DNA from: JAVVEW01 sp032251045
Lineage (GTDB): Bacteria > Pseudomonadota > Gammaproteobacteria > Methylococcales > Methylomonadaceae
Direction: 5' to 3'
DNA length: 8,222 nt
Assembly (NCBI GenBank): GCA_032251045.1
Contig: JAVVEW010000076.1
Location: forward strand, 1 to 8,222
Within the stretch, counting starts at the first letter, position 1. Each line of letters opens with the position of its first letter. Shown here piece by piece: positions 1 to 5,680 of this stretch. The translations under genes were made by a program, and so were the position numbers. The notes under the pieces were generated by a model. That model was not told the DNA's origin and searched no databases. It saw only the letters and a program-made list of their open reading frames with translations.

Positions 1-1
1 C

Positions 2-154
2 AGCGGCTGCATGGTGCACGTCACGGTGCCGGAGGTGGATGCGGGGCCGGTGGTGGCCCAGAGTGTGGTGCCCATCACCCCTGCCGACACCCTGGCCGAC
101 TTCGAGGCCCGCATGCATCGAGCCGAGCACCGGCTCGGTGGCGCTGGCCACTAA
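2..154 (+). CDS. purN: Phosphoribosylglycinamide formyltransferase, C-terminal fragment (partial)
   Basis: This is the tail of a GAR transformylase, the purine-pathway enzyme that moves a formyl group from 10-formyl-tetrahydrofolate to glycinamide ribonucleotide. Fifty codons are visible, with the 5' part lying outside the window. The segment SGCMVHVTVPEVDAGPVVAQ carries the family's V-H-x4-E-x-D-x-G-P block; its Asp corresponds to catalytic Asp144 of the E. coli enzyme. The family-typical ARMHRAEHRL follows. The reading frame then ends after only GGAGH and TAA, earlier than expected, since homologues run on for at least ten residues after the E-H-R motif. The DNA here is near 70% G+C, far richer than the rest of the window, and the stop overlaps that of the convergent gene at 151. 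This suggests the gene is cut by a rearrangement or an assembly join. Identity is fairly sure; that the gene is intact is doubtful. Confidence 0.75.
   Translation, partial: SGCMVHVTVPEVDAGPVVAQSVVPITPADTLADFEARMHRAEHRLGGAGH
119..137. repeat. 7-bp hairpin at the purN-like end
   Basis: CGAGCCG (119-125) and CGGCTCG (131-137) form a perfect 7-bp stem around a 5-base loop. It lies inside the last codons of the purN-like fragment, immediately before the G+C content drops. It could be chance in G+C-rich coding DNA, or a fold-back point at which a join formed. Confidence 0.4.
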
Positions 155-924
155 ATCACCATCAACACTACCAGCACCATCGACCCTGCGGCCGCAAATC
201 CGCGCCAGGTCAGCGGAACAAAGCGGAAGCGGTCGGCCAGCCAGGCCAAAAGCCAGATCGGCGGCGCGCCGATCAAAAGTTCCCGCCGGGCTTTCGCACC
301 GGCCTTGCGCAACACCGGCAAAATAAACCCGGCACCGCGTAAAAAAGGCCAAAACATCGCTTCCCGTACCGGCTTTTTCAGGCTTTGGCCTTGGCTCAAC
401 TGCTTCAGCGCCTGATCAATAGCCTTAAAATCACCACCCCATAACGCCTGAAACCGGCACTTGCCCTGGGTATCGAAAACATGCAGGGAATTGGGCTTGA
501 TGTCCAGGCGCTGATGCAGCGCTCCTTCCAAACTATCGATGACAATCGGCCAATCCAGGGTCAATTCCTCGCGCAGACGCCGAGCCAGTTCACGTTTTTC
601 GTCCAGAGTGTCAGCCTGCGGGCAGTGTTCGCCCGGGTGCGCTTCACGAACATACGCCAAAACCGGACTGAACTGCTGAGCATAACGCCCGACCAGCGCA
701 TTGAGTTCCGGCAGACTGCTAACCGTCATCGGGCAGCTGAAAGAACCTGTCACTACCAGTAAAAACCGGCCTGCGGCCAATGCTTCCAGACTGACCGTGC
801 CTTTATCCAGCACCTCAACGGTTTGCGAATAATCCAGCAATAACGGATTTTTACCCACTTGGCTGAAGCGAATATCGTCCAGCATAATGCGGATATCGAA
901 CTGTTGAAACCGGTAGTCAGTCAT
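151..924 (-). CDS. Deiodinase-like thioredoxin-fold protein with hydrophobic C-terminus
   Basis: This 257-residue protein resembles the bacterial iodothyronine-deiodinase-like branch of the thioredoxin fold. Beta-strand LLVVTGSFSCP (residues 55-65) places a single redox Cys64 where true deiodinases carry selenocysteine, and YVREAHPGEH (91-100) is the family's second hallmark block. PIVIDSLEGA and the LHVFDTQGK strand complete the fold near residue 170. Residues 185-257 are an extra basic and hydrophobic tail ending in a membrane-helix-like stretch (MVLVVLMVI), so inner-membrane association is possible. I start it at the ATG at 924 (MTDYRF), which overlaps the upstream gene by 8 bases and suggests translational coupling; the ATG at 972 would add 16 non-conserved residues inside that gene. 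Iodothyronine chemistry is unlikely, and a thiol peroxidase or thiol-exchange role is inferred. The last codons lie at the composition break, so the C-terminus may not be native. Confidence 0.7.
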   Translation of the reverse strand: MTDYRFQQFDIRIMLDDIRFSQVGKNPLLLDYSQTVEVLDKGTVSLEALAAGRFLLVVTGSFSCPMTVSSLPELNALVGRYAQQFSPVLAYVREAHPGEHCPQADTLDEKRELARRLREELTLDWPIVIDSLEGALHQRLDIKPNSLHVFDTQGKCRFQALWGGDFKAIDQALKQLSQGQSLKKPVREAMFWPFLRGAGFILPVLRKAGAKARRELLIGAPPIWLLAWLADRFRFVPLTWRGFAAAGSMVLVVLMVI

Positions 925-1477
925 CTTGTTGCCAACGGTAAGCGGCGAATTGGTGATCGACGTCGGTGTCAAACAAGTGATTGGTGTAATTGCTCAAAGT
1001 TTTGACCGCCAGGGCGGTAATGATGTCCAGTATCTGGCGTTCGCTAAAACCCGCGGCGAGAAATTCCGCCACTTGCTCGGCCGAAGGCTGGCCTCGGCTG
1101 GCCCACATGATTTTGGTGAACCGATGCAAGGCGGCATATTGGGCATCGCCAATCTCTACACCATTGCGAATGGCGGCGGTGACGTCGGCCGGGACTTGAG
1201 ACATCTGTTCGGCCAGCATGCTGTGCGCCGCCATGCAGTAATGACAAGCATTTTCCCGGCTCAGGGTCAGAAACACCACCTCCTGCTGCGCCGGGGTAAA
1301 ACCGGAGTGGTTGCGGAATTGTTCATAGCCATGCAGGTAGCTTTCCAGCAAACCGGGCGCGGTCGCCATGGCCCGGTACATATTCGGCACGAAGCCTAAG
1401 CTTTTTTTCGCCGCCGCCAGTGCCGGATGCTGATCATCGGTAACCGGCGAGAGAGAAATTCGGTCATTCTGGGACAT
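917..1477 (-). CDS. AhpD/carboxymuconolactone decarboxylase-like peroxidase-related protein
   Basis: This 186-residue, all-helical protein belongs to the AhpD-like carboxymuconolactone decarboxylase superfamily, in the branch often named uncharacterised peroxidase-related. The redox centre is clear: Glu66, then Cys78-x2-Cys81 and His85 in NACHYCMAAHS, the arrangement used by AhpD for thiol-based reduction. The N-terminal block GFVPNMYRAMATAPGLLESY and the C-terminal SNYTNHLFDTDVD are also typical of this branch. A good ribosome site, AAGGAG at 1491-1486, sits 8 bases before the ATG. The stop overlaps the start of the deiodinase-like gene (shared ATGACTGA), so the two are probably co-translated. 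A disulfide relay in which this protein serves the neighbouring thioredoxin-fold protein is plausible but inferred. The family is sure; the substrate is unknown. Confidence 0.88.
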   Translation of the reverse strand: MSQNDRISLSPVTDDQHPALAAAKKSLGFVPNMYRAMATAPGLLESYLHGYEQFRNHSGFTPAQQEVVFLTLSRENACHYCMAAHSMLAEQMSQVPADVTAAIRNGVEIGDAQYAALHRFTKIMWASRGQPSAEQVAEFLAAGFSERQILDIITALAVKTLSNYTNHLFDTDVDHQFAAYRWQQDD

Positions 1478-1545
1478 ACAATGGACTCCTTAAAGTAGGA
1501 CATTAACATCATTTGTCGCGATCAACATGCGCACCTTACCCGTTG

Positions 1546-1577
1546 CCAACGCCCAGTACAGCCATAAGCTGGGTTGG
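1546..1577 (-). other. Intercistronic hairpin between the BFD-like and AhpD-like genes
   Basis: On the minus strand, CCAA plus CCCAG (1577-1569) pair with CTGGG plus TTGG (1556-1546), broken only by a 2-base CG bulge, around a 12-base loop. It begins 14 bases past the stop of the BFD-like gene. No run of T follows, so it is not a standard intrinsic terminator. It may be an mRNA processing or stability element that sets different levels for the genes on either side. Confidence 0.4.
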
Positions 1578-1591
1578 TAACTGGCGGTAGC

Positions 1592-1807
1592 TCAACGTTT
1601 CGGCGGGGCAGGGCAACATGCCAGCCATTCCGTAACCGCACTGGCACAGCCACCACAGCCGCTGAGCAGACCGGTTTTGCGCCCAATCGCCTCCAGATCA
1701 AAACCTTGCCCATAAAGCTGTTGAACCTTTTGGTAGGTGGTGCCACTGCAAGGGCAGATCACCGTTGTTTCCGTCGCCGACAGCACCGGCTTTTCTGCAT
1801 TATTCAT
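1592..1807 (-). CDS. BFD-type [2Fe-2S] domain protein
   Basis: This 71-residue protein consists of little more than a bacterioferritin-associated ferredoxin-like domain. The cluster ligands follow the family pattern C-x-C then C-x2-C: Cys18 and Cys20 (ICPC), and Cys51 and Cys54 (GCGGC), with 30 residues between the pairs. Two further cysteines (64, 65) near the C-terminus are unusual and need not bind the cluster. I choose the ATG at 1807 (MNNAEK) because AAAGGGA lies 5 bases upstream; an in-frame ATG at 1828 lacks such a site. BFD domains bind a 2Fe-2S cluster and act in electron transfer, iron release from bacterioferritin or nitrite/NADH reductase modules. No bacterioferritin gene is visible here, and the neighbours are thiol-redox-type proteins, so a general electron-transfer or sensing role is inferred. 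It probably shares a transcript with lpxA upstream (44-base gap). Confidence 0.8.
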   Translation of the reverse strand: MNNAEKPVLSATETTVICPCSGTTYQKVQQLYGQGFDLEAIGRKTGLLSGCGGCASAVTEWLACCPAPPKR

Positions 1808-1812
1808 CGTTA

Positions 1813-1819
1813 TCCCTTT
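1813..1819 (-). promoter_or_regulatory. Ribosome-binding site that sets the BFD-like start
   Basis: AAAGGGA on the minus strand is 5 bases before the ATG at 1807. It favours that start over the in-frame ATG at 1828, which has no purine-rich site at the right distance. Confidence 0.6.
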
Positions 1820-1851
1820 GATCTTCATACCGGCTAAGGATAGGTATACAC

Positions 1852-2619
1852 TTAAGCCATCACCGCAAACTCATGAATACCGCGCTTACTGGTAGCCGCC
1901 AGCCAGGCGCGCAACACGGCAAGCTGTTCGGTTTCTGGCATATCGTCCAGTGATTTTTTTTGCCGCAGTCGGCGAAACGCCAGCTCCAGCGTTCGGTATG
2001 CCTCGCCACTGACGCCGGCACGGTTCAAACCCACCCGATTCAGCCGGTAATGCCGCGCTGGCCGGCCACCAATCATGCTGAACGGCAATACATCCTTATT
2101 CAATCCGGTGGTGCCCTGCACCATGGCGAAAGCGCCAATCCGGCAGAATTGATGCACCACCACAGCGCCGCCCAGAAACGCCCGGTCACCCACCGTGACA
2201 TGGCCGCCTAAGGCAACATTGTTGGCAAAAATCACTTGGTTACCGATCACGCAGTCATGCGCGACATGGCTGTGATTCATGAAATAACAGCCATCGCCGA
2301 TAAGGGTGCAAGCCTCTGGCTGACTGGCACGGTGCGCGATAAAGCCTTCCCGAAAAACATTACCATCTCCAATATCCAACCAAGACGGCGTATCCGGGTT
2401 AAAGGTCAGGTCCTGAGGTGCATCACCGAGCACTACATGTGCATGAACATGATTATGCCTACCCATGCGTACCCCGCTTTTAATGACACTCTGCGCTTCG
2501 ATCACGCAATGATCACCAAGCTGTACGCCGGCCTCCACAACCACATACGGACCGAGCGTGACCGCCTCGCCCAAGATGACACCGTCGGCAATCACGGCAG
2601 TTGGATGAATGTGTGACAT
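1852..2619 (-). CDS. lpxA: Acyl-ACP:UDP-N-acetylglucosamine O-acyltransferase
   Basis: LpxA catalyses the first step of lipid A synthesis, moving a 3-hydroxyacyl chain from acyl carrier protein to the 3-OH of UDP-GlcNAc in the cytoplasm as a trimer. The 255-residue protein has the left-handed beta-helix hexapeptide repeats from residue 1 to about 185 and a helical C-terminal domain after that. The catalytic His is His121 in NHSHVAHDC (E. coli His125), with supporting His140 and His156 (HQF; E. coli 144 and 160). The position matching the acyl-length ruler Gly173 of E. coli is Gly169, which would fit a long chain, but this rests on a hand alignment. A GAGGA site at 2629-2625 lies 5 bases before the ATG and overlaps the end of xerD. 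The gene is outside the usual lpxD-fabZ-lpxA-lpxB cluster, so it may be a second copy or a relocated single one. Confidence 0.9.
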   Translation of the reverse strand: MSHIHPTAVIADGVILGEAVTLGPYVVVEAGVQLGDHCVIEAQSVIKSGVRMGRHNHVHAHVVLGDAPQDLTFNPDTPSWLDIGDGNVFREGFIAHRASQPEACTLIGDGCYFMNHSHVAHDCVIGNQVIFANNVALGGHVTVGDRAFLGGAVVVHQFCRIGAFAMVQGTTGLNKDVLPFSMIGGRPARHYRLNRVGLNRAGVSGEAYRTLELAFRRLRQKKSLDDMPETEQLAVLRAWLAATSKRGIHEFAVMA

Positions 2620-2621
2620 GG

Positions 2622-3518
2622 TTATCCTCGGGGATGAAAACGGGCATGCAGCGTATGCAGCCGTTCGTTAGCGATATGAGTGTAAATCTGGGTCGTGGAT
2701 AAATCTTCGTGACCCAGCAATAGCTGCACCACGCGCAAATCCGCGCCATGGTTAACCAGATGCGTGGCAAAAGCGTGACGTAAGCCATGTGGCGATAACG
2801 AAGCATGGATGCCAGAAGCGGCCGCGTAACGTTTGATGATATACCAGAATGCCTGACGGGTCATGGCCTGACCACGGCGGCTGAGGAACAGGCTGTTTGT
2901 GCTGTCAGGCCGGGCCAGCAAGGGGCGGATGCGCTGCAGATAGCCTGAAATCCAGAGCAATGCCTCTTCACCAATCGGCACCAGCCGTTCTTTATTGCCC
3001 TTGCCCATCAGCCGCACCACACCCTGGCGCAGATTGACTTGCTCCTGAGTCAGCGAAATCAATTCAGAAACCCGAAGTCCTGTGGCATACAGCAATTCCA
3101 GCATGGTTCGATCACGAAAGCCCAATGTATCTTCGGTGTCAGGCGCGTTAAGCAAGGCTTCAACTTCCGTTTCACTGAGCACCGTGGGCAGTTTTTTGCT
3201 GGGAAAAGGCGCTTCGATACGCGCACAAGGGTCGATGGCAATTTGCTGTTCACGCAGCAAAAAGCCATAAAAACGCCGCAAGGCCGAAAGCATTCGGGCA
3301 GTGGAGCGGGCACTGATGCCTTTTTGATAACGATGGGCAAGATACTGGTTGATCTGAAGCTCGGTGACCGTTTGCAGAGAATCTTGTCGCAGCCAACGCG
3401 CAAACAAGCGTAAATCGCTACGGTACGCAGCCAGCGTGTGTTCGCTGGCGCCTTGCTCGGCCCAGAGTTGATCGAGAAACAAGTCGATTTCCCGTTCACT
3501 GTCGGAAGATGTTGGCAT
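2622..3518 (-). CDS. xerD: Site-specific tyrosine recombinase XerD
   Basis: XerD acts with XerC at the chromosomal dif site to resolve chromosome dimers, under control of FtsK at the division septum. The 298-residue length equals that of the E. coli protein. The N-terminal SAM-like DNA-binding domain covers roughly residues 8-92 and the catalytic domain 105-290. All active-site residues are visible: Arg149 (ATGLRVSEL), Lys173 (MGKGNKER), His244 and Arg247 (SPHGLRHAFATH), His270 (LLLGHED) and the nucleophile Tyr279 (QIYTH). The stretch HLVNHGADLRVVQLLLGHED and the ending FHPRG are XerD-like rather than XerC-like. No clear ribosome site precedes the ATG at 3518, so the exact start is less sure than the identity. 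lpxA follows after 2 bases and is probably co-transcribed. No flanking integron or phage features were seen, which fits the housekeeping enzyme. Confidence 0.93.
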   Translation of the reverse strand: MPTSSDSEREIDLFLDQLWAEQGASEHTLAAYRSDLRLFARWLRQDSLQTVTELQINQYLAHRYQKGISARSTARMLSALRRFYGFLLREQQIAIDPCARIEAPFPSKKLPTVLSETEVEALLNAPDTEDTLGFRDRTMLELLYATGLRVSELISLTQEQVNLRQGVVRLMGKGNKERLVPIGEEALLWISGYLQRIRPLLARPDSTNSLFLSRRGQAMTRQAFWYIIKRYAAASGIHASLSPHGLRHAFATHLVNHGADLRVVQLLLGHEDLSTTQIYTHIANERLHTLHARFHPRG

Positions 3519-3552
3519 AAAGATTGGATTAGTCGTTATTGATTTTACACGC

Positions 3553-3558
3553 TATAAT
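3553..3558 (+). promoter_or_regulatory. Candidate -10 box for the rpsF operon
   Basis: TATAAT is a perfect sigma-70 -10 box, 88 bases before the rpsF ATG in the divergent spacer. No good -35 is found 16-18 bases upstream (TTAGTC at best), so the call rests on the -10 alone. Confidence 0.45.
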
Positions 3559-3579
3559 ATAAAGCTTTTTTGGCTTTAT
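3559..3579. repeat. 7-bp inverted repeat next to the TATAAT box
   Basis: ATAAAGC (3559-3565) and GCTTTAT (3573-3579) are perfect inverted arms around a T-rich 7-base spacer. They lie where transcription from the TATAAT box would begin, and between the divergent xerD and rpsF genes. It could be a protein-binding site or a short 5' hairpin; nothing in the sequence decides between these. Confidence 0.35.
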
Positions 3580-3591
3580 GCCATAATCCTT

Positions 3592-3627
3592 GCTTTACCG
3601 GTACTTAACGTTGCCGGGAAGCTTTTT
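3592..3627 (+). promoter_or_regulatory. rpsF leader hairpin, possible bS6:bS18 autoregulatory element or attenuator
   Basis: In the 5' leader of rpsF, GCTTT (3592-3596) pairs with GAAGC (3618-3622), A3597 bulges, and CCGG (3598-3601) pairs with CCGG (3614-3617). A further AC/GT pair closes a small TTAAC loop. TTTTT follows directly (3623-3627), then the TAAGGAG ribosome site at 3634-3640. Leaders of rpsF in many bacteria carry a structure bound by the bS6:bS18 complex that contains a conserved CCG, and this hairpin fits that position and character. The T run makes a weak attenuator an alternative. The structure is seen directly; its function is inferred. Confidence 0.5.
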
Positions 3628-3645
3628 AATCCGTAAGGAGTAACC

Positions 3646-4062
3646 ATGCGACATTATGAAATTGTTATTTTGGTGCACCCCGACCAAAGCGGTCAGGTGC
3701 CTGCCATGCTGGAACGTTATCGCGGCATGATCGAAACCAATGCTGGCCAGATTCACCGGCAAGAAGATTGGGGCCGCCGTCAACTGGCGTATCCCATCAA
3801 CAAAATCCTCAAGGCACATTACCTGTTGCTGAATATCGAATGCGACCAGGAAACCCTGGCGGAACTGGAAAATAACTTCCGTTTCAATGACGCCATTTTG
3901 CGCACCCTGACGTTGTCACGCACACAAGCCTACACCCAGCCATCACTGATGATTTCGCAACCTGACAGCGATACTGGCAAAGACAATGACAGCGAAAGCA
4001 CCGACACCCAGAAAACAACCCCGTCGGCAAGTAATCAATCTGAAACCCCTGTCGAGTCTTAA
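3646..4062 (+). CDS. rpsF: Small-subunit ribosomal protein bS6
   Basis: bS6 binds the central domain of 16S rRNA as a heterodimer with bS18 on the platform of the 30S subunit. The protein starts MRHYEIVILVHPDQSGQVP and contains EDWGRRQLAYPINK and FRFNDAILRTL, all nearly identical to the gammaproteobacterial protein. The folded ferredoxin-like part covers residues 1 to about 98. The last 35-40 residues form a disordered tail rich in Asp, Ser, Thr and Gln, ending in ETPVES. The E. coli tail is likewise acidic and is the target of glutamate addition by RimK, although this tail ends in Ser rather than Glu. The strong TAAGGAG site is 5 bases from the ATG. It is the first gene of the operon, with rpsR 18 bases downstream. 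Confidence 0.97.
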   Translation: MRHYEIVILVHPDQSGQVPAMLERYRGMIETNAGQIHRQEDWGRRQLAYPINKILKAHYLLLNIECDQETLAELENNFRFNDAILRTLTLSRTQAYTQPSLMISQPDSDTGKDNDSESTDTQKTTPSASNQSETPVES

Positions 4063-4080
4063 GCTTAAGGAGAACTGAAC

Positions 4081-4302
4081 ATGGCGCGCAATCAAAAAAA
4101 CAACCAACTGGTCGGCGAATCCGGTGAAAGCCTGATTGACTACAAAAACCTGGAACTACTGCAACAATACCTTGGTGAAACCGGCAAAATCATCCCCAGC
4201 CGAGTCACCAACGTGCCGGTCAAGCAACAGCGACGCATCGCCGCCGCCGTCAAACACGCACGCTTTTTAGCGCTGTTGCCATACTGCGACGCACATAGCT
4301 GA
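4081..4302 (+). CDS. rpsR: Small-subunit ribosomal protein bS18, diverged N-terminus
   Basis: bS18 partners bS6 on the 30S platform. The 73 residues keep the family core: IDYKNLELLQQYLGETGKI, the P-S-R-V-T block, QQRRIAAAVKHARFLALLPY and the terminal D-A-H. Two normally conserved parts are altered. The N-terminus reads MARNQKNNQLVGE where gammaproteobacterial bS18 has a basic, aromatic motif such as RRRKFCRF. The usual T-G-T/S-x-A-x-x-Q-R segment reads TNVPVKQQR. The frame is otherwise intact, and AAGGAG at 4067-4072 lies 8 bases before the ATG. The position right after rpsF is canonical, so this is very likely the expressed bS18 of the organism. The loss of the basic N-terminal patch that contacts rRNA is odd and may reflect relaxed selection or a second copy elsewhere. 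Confidence 0.92.
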   Translation: MARNQKNNQLVGESGESLIDYKNLELLQQYLGETGKIIPSRVTNVPVKQQRRIAAAVKHARFLALLPYCDAHS

Positions 4303-4321
4303 TCGTTACGCGAGCCACCTT

Positions 4322-5203
4322 GTGATCATACTGGCCCGTTTCATCATGAAAGACGCCATGTCAGCTGCCATGGTGATGATGGCTGCGGCATTTCTGGCCT
4401 TGATTTTGCCACCGTTCAGTCTGGTCGGCGCCGGCGCCTTGGCCTTGGTCACCTTGCGCCAGGGCGCGGCTTTTGGCCTGAAAGTGCTGGGCATTGCCGG
4501 ACTGGCGTCAGCCACGCTGGCCTGGGCCATTTGGCAACAACCCTGGCTGGCCGGTTCGTTTGTTCTATTTGTCTGGGTGCCGGTTTATCTGATTGCCTTA
4601 TTGCTTAGAAGCAGTCGGCAATTATCGCTGACGGTTGAAATAACGACCGCCCTCGGCATGCTGGGCGTGCTGGTGTTTTTCGCCATCAATCCTGATGCGC
4701 CTGCCTTCTGGCGCGACATGCTGAACGTTTTGTTGACCCCTGTACTGGGCGAAACATCGGTACCCTGGCTGGACAAAATTGCCGATTACATGACCGGCAT
4801 CATCATCGCAGGGTCCGTGTTCAGCTTGCTGTTGGCGTTAATGCTGGGCCGTTGGTGGCAAGCGTCGCTATACAACCCCGGCGGCTTTGCCGAGGAATAT
4901 TTTGCGCTGCGCACTCACCGAGGCTTCAGTCTGGCCGTGATCATCATGGCCGCCATCGCCGCTATAAGCGCAGGCATGGTCGGGCTGATTGCCAGTAACA
5001 TGGCCATTCTGGCCTTAACTTTATACGGACTGGTCGGTTCGGCGGTGGTTCATGTGGTATTGAAACGTCAGCGCCAGGCGCGTTTCTGGTTACCAATATT
5101 TTATGTGCTGTTGTTTCTGGTGCCCCAGATGCTGATTCCGGTCACGCTGATCGGGTTAGGTGATAGCTGGTTTAACTGGCGCATTAAGTCAATCGATTCT
5201 TAA
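4322..5203 (+). CDS. DUF2232/YybS-type inner-membrane protein
   Basis: This 293-residue, strongly hydrophobic protein has about seven or eight predicted membrane segments, near residues 14-45, 50-70, 75-95, 105-122, 157-176, 202-224, 226-247 and 254-279. The block GRWWQASLYNPGGFAEEYFA (176-195) and the C-terminal DSWFNWR match the membrane protein that gammaproteobacteria such as Pseudomonas encode between rpsR and rplI. I take the GTG at 4322, giving MIILARFIMKDAM, because the L-A-x-F-I-M motif near the N-terminus recurs in relatives. The ATG at 4346 would delete it, and neither start has a clear ribosome site. Spacing is 19 bases after rpsR and 21 before rplI, so it belongs to the operon. 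Its biochemical role is not known; the conserved position hints at a link to translation or envelope growth, but nothing in the sequence proves it. Confidence 0.85.
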   Translation: MIILARFIMKDAMSAAMVMMAAAFLALILPPFSLVGAGALALVTLRQGAAFGLKVLGIAGLASATLAWAIWQQPWLAGSFVLFVWVPVYLIALLLRSSRQLSLTVEITTALGMLGVLVFFAINPDAPAFWRDMLNVLLTPVLGETSVPWLDKIADYMTGIIIAGSVFSLLLALMLGRWWQASLYNPGGFAEEYFALRTHRGFSLAVIIMAAIAAISAGMVGLIASNMAILALTLYGLVGSAVVHVVLKRQRQARFWLPIFYVLLFLVPQMLIPVTLIGLGDSWFNWRIKSIDS

Positions 5204-5224
5204 AAAATTTTAGAGGTAGTTGTA

Positions 5225-5680
5225 ATGGAAGTTATTCTGTTGGAAAAAGTCGCGAACTTAGGTAATTTCGGCGACCGTGTCAAAATCAAGTCCGGCTTCG
5301 GCCGCAACTTTCTGATTCCGCAAGGCAAGGCGGTCATGGCCACCGCATCGCGTATCGCGGAATTTGAAGCCCGCCGTGCCGAGCTGGAAAAAGCCGCTCA
5401 GGAAAAATTATCCGCTGCCGAACAAAAAGCCAATGCCCTGGCCGATTTGAAAGTAGTGATTCAACATAAAGCCGGTGAAGAAGGCAAATTGTTCGGTTCG
5501 GTTACCGCCCAACAAATCGCTGAAGCGGTAACTGCCGCCGGTGTTACCTTGACCAAACAAGCCATTCGTTTGCCGGAAGGGGCGCTGCGTCACGTTGGCG
5601 ACCATCAAGTCAGCGTGCATCTGCATGCCGATGTCGATGCCGATGCCGAATTTACCGTCACTATCCAAGCGGAAAGCTGA
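5225..5680 (+). CDS. rplI: Large-subunit ribosomal protein bL9
   Basis: bL9 binds domain V of 23S rRNA near the base of the L1 stalk and helps keep frame and translocation fidelity. The 151 residues begin MEVILLEKVANLGNFGDRV, and the signature V-x-I-x-S-G-F-G-R-N-F-L-I-P-x-G-K-A covers residues 19-36. A long charged connecting helix (about 41-75, rich in Glu, Lys and Ala) links the N-domain to the C-terminal rRNA-binding domain, with GKLFGSVTAQQIA at its start. Length matches the family (149 in E. coli). AGAGG at 5212-5216 is 8 bases before the ATG. The stop codon overlaps the probable waaA start. In many relatives dnaB follows rplI; here it does not. Confidence 0.97.
   Translation: MEVILLEKVANLGNFGDRVKIKSGFGRNFLIPQGKAVMATASRIAEFEARRAELEKAAQEKLSAAEQKANALADLKVVIQHKAGEEGKLFGSVTAQQIAEAVTAAGVTLTKQAIRLPEGALRHVGDHQVSVHLHADVDADAEFTVTIQAES

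Noticed and set aside
39..326. Open frame in the plus strand that crosses the purN-like end into the next gene
   Set aside because: It is out of frame with the purN-like protein, shows no family resemblance and runs over the opposite strand of the deiodinase-like gene. It would become a purN extension only with a 1-base deletion near 137, for which there is no other support.
925..972. Earlier start for the deiodinase-like gene (ATG at 972)
   Set aside because: The added 16 residues overlap the AhpD-like coding region and look unlike the fold; the 8-base overlap start at 924 is more usual.
1522..1837. Open frames on both strands around the BFD-like gene
   Set aside because: They overlap the C-x-C/C-x2-C protein in other frames and show only low-complexity Arg/Pro-rich sequence.
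3592..3627. Plain intrinsic terminator for an upstream plus-strand gene
   Set aside because: No plus-strand gene lies upstream; the structure is inside the rpsF leader, so a leader element is the better reading.
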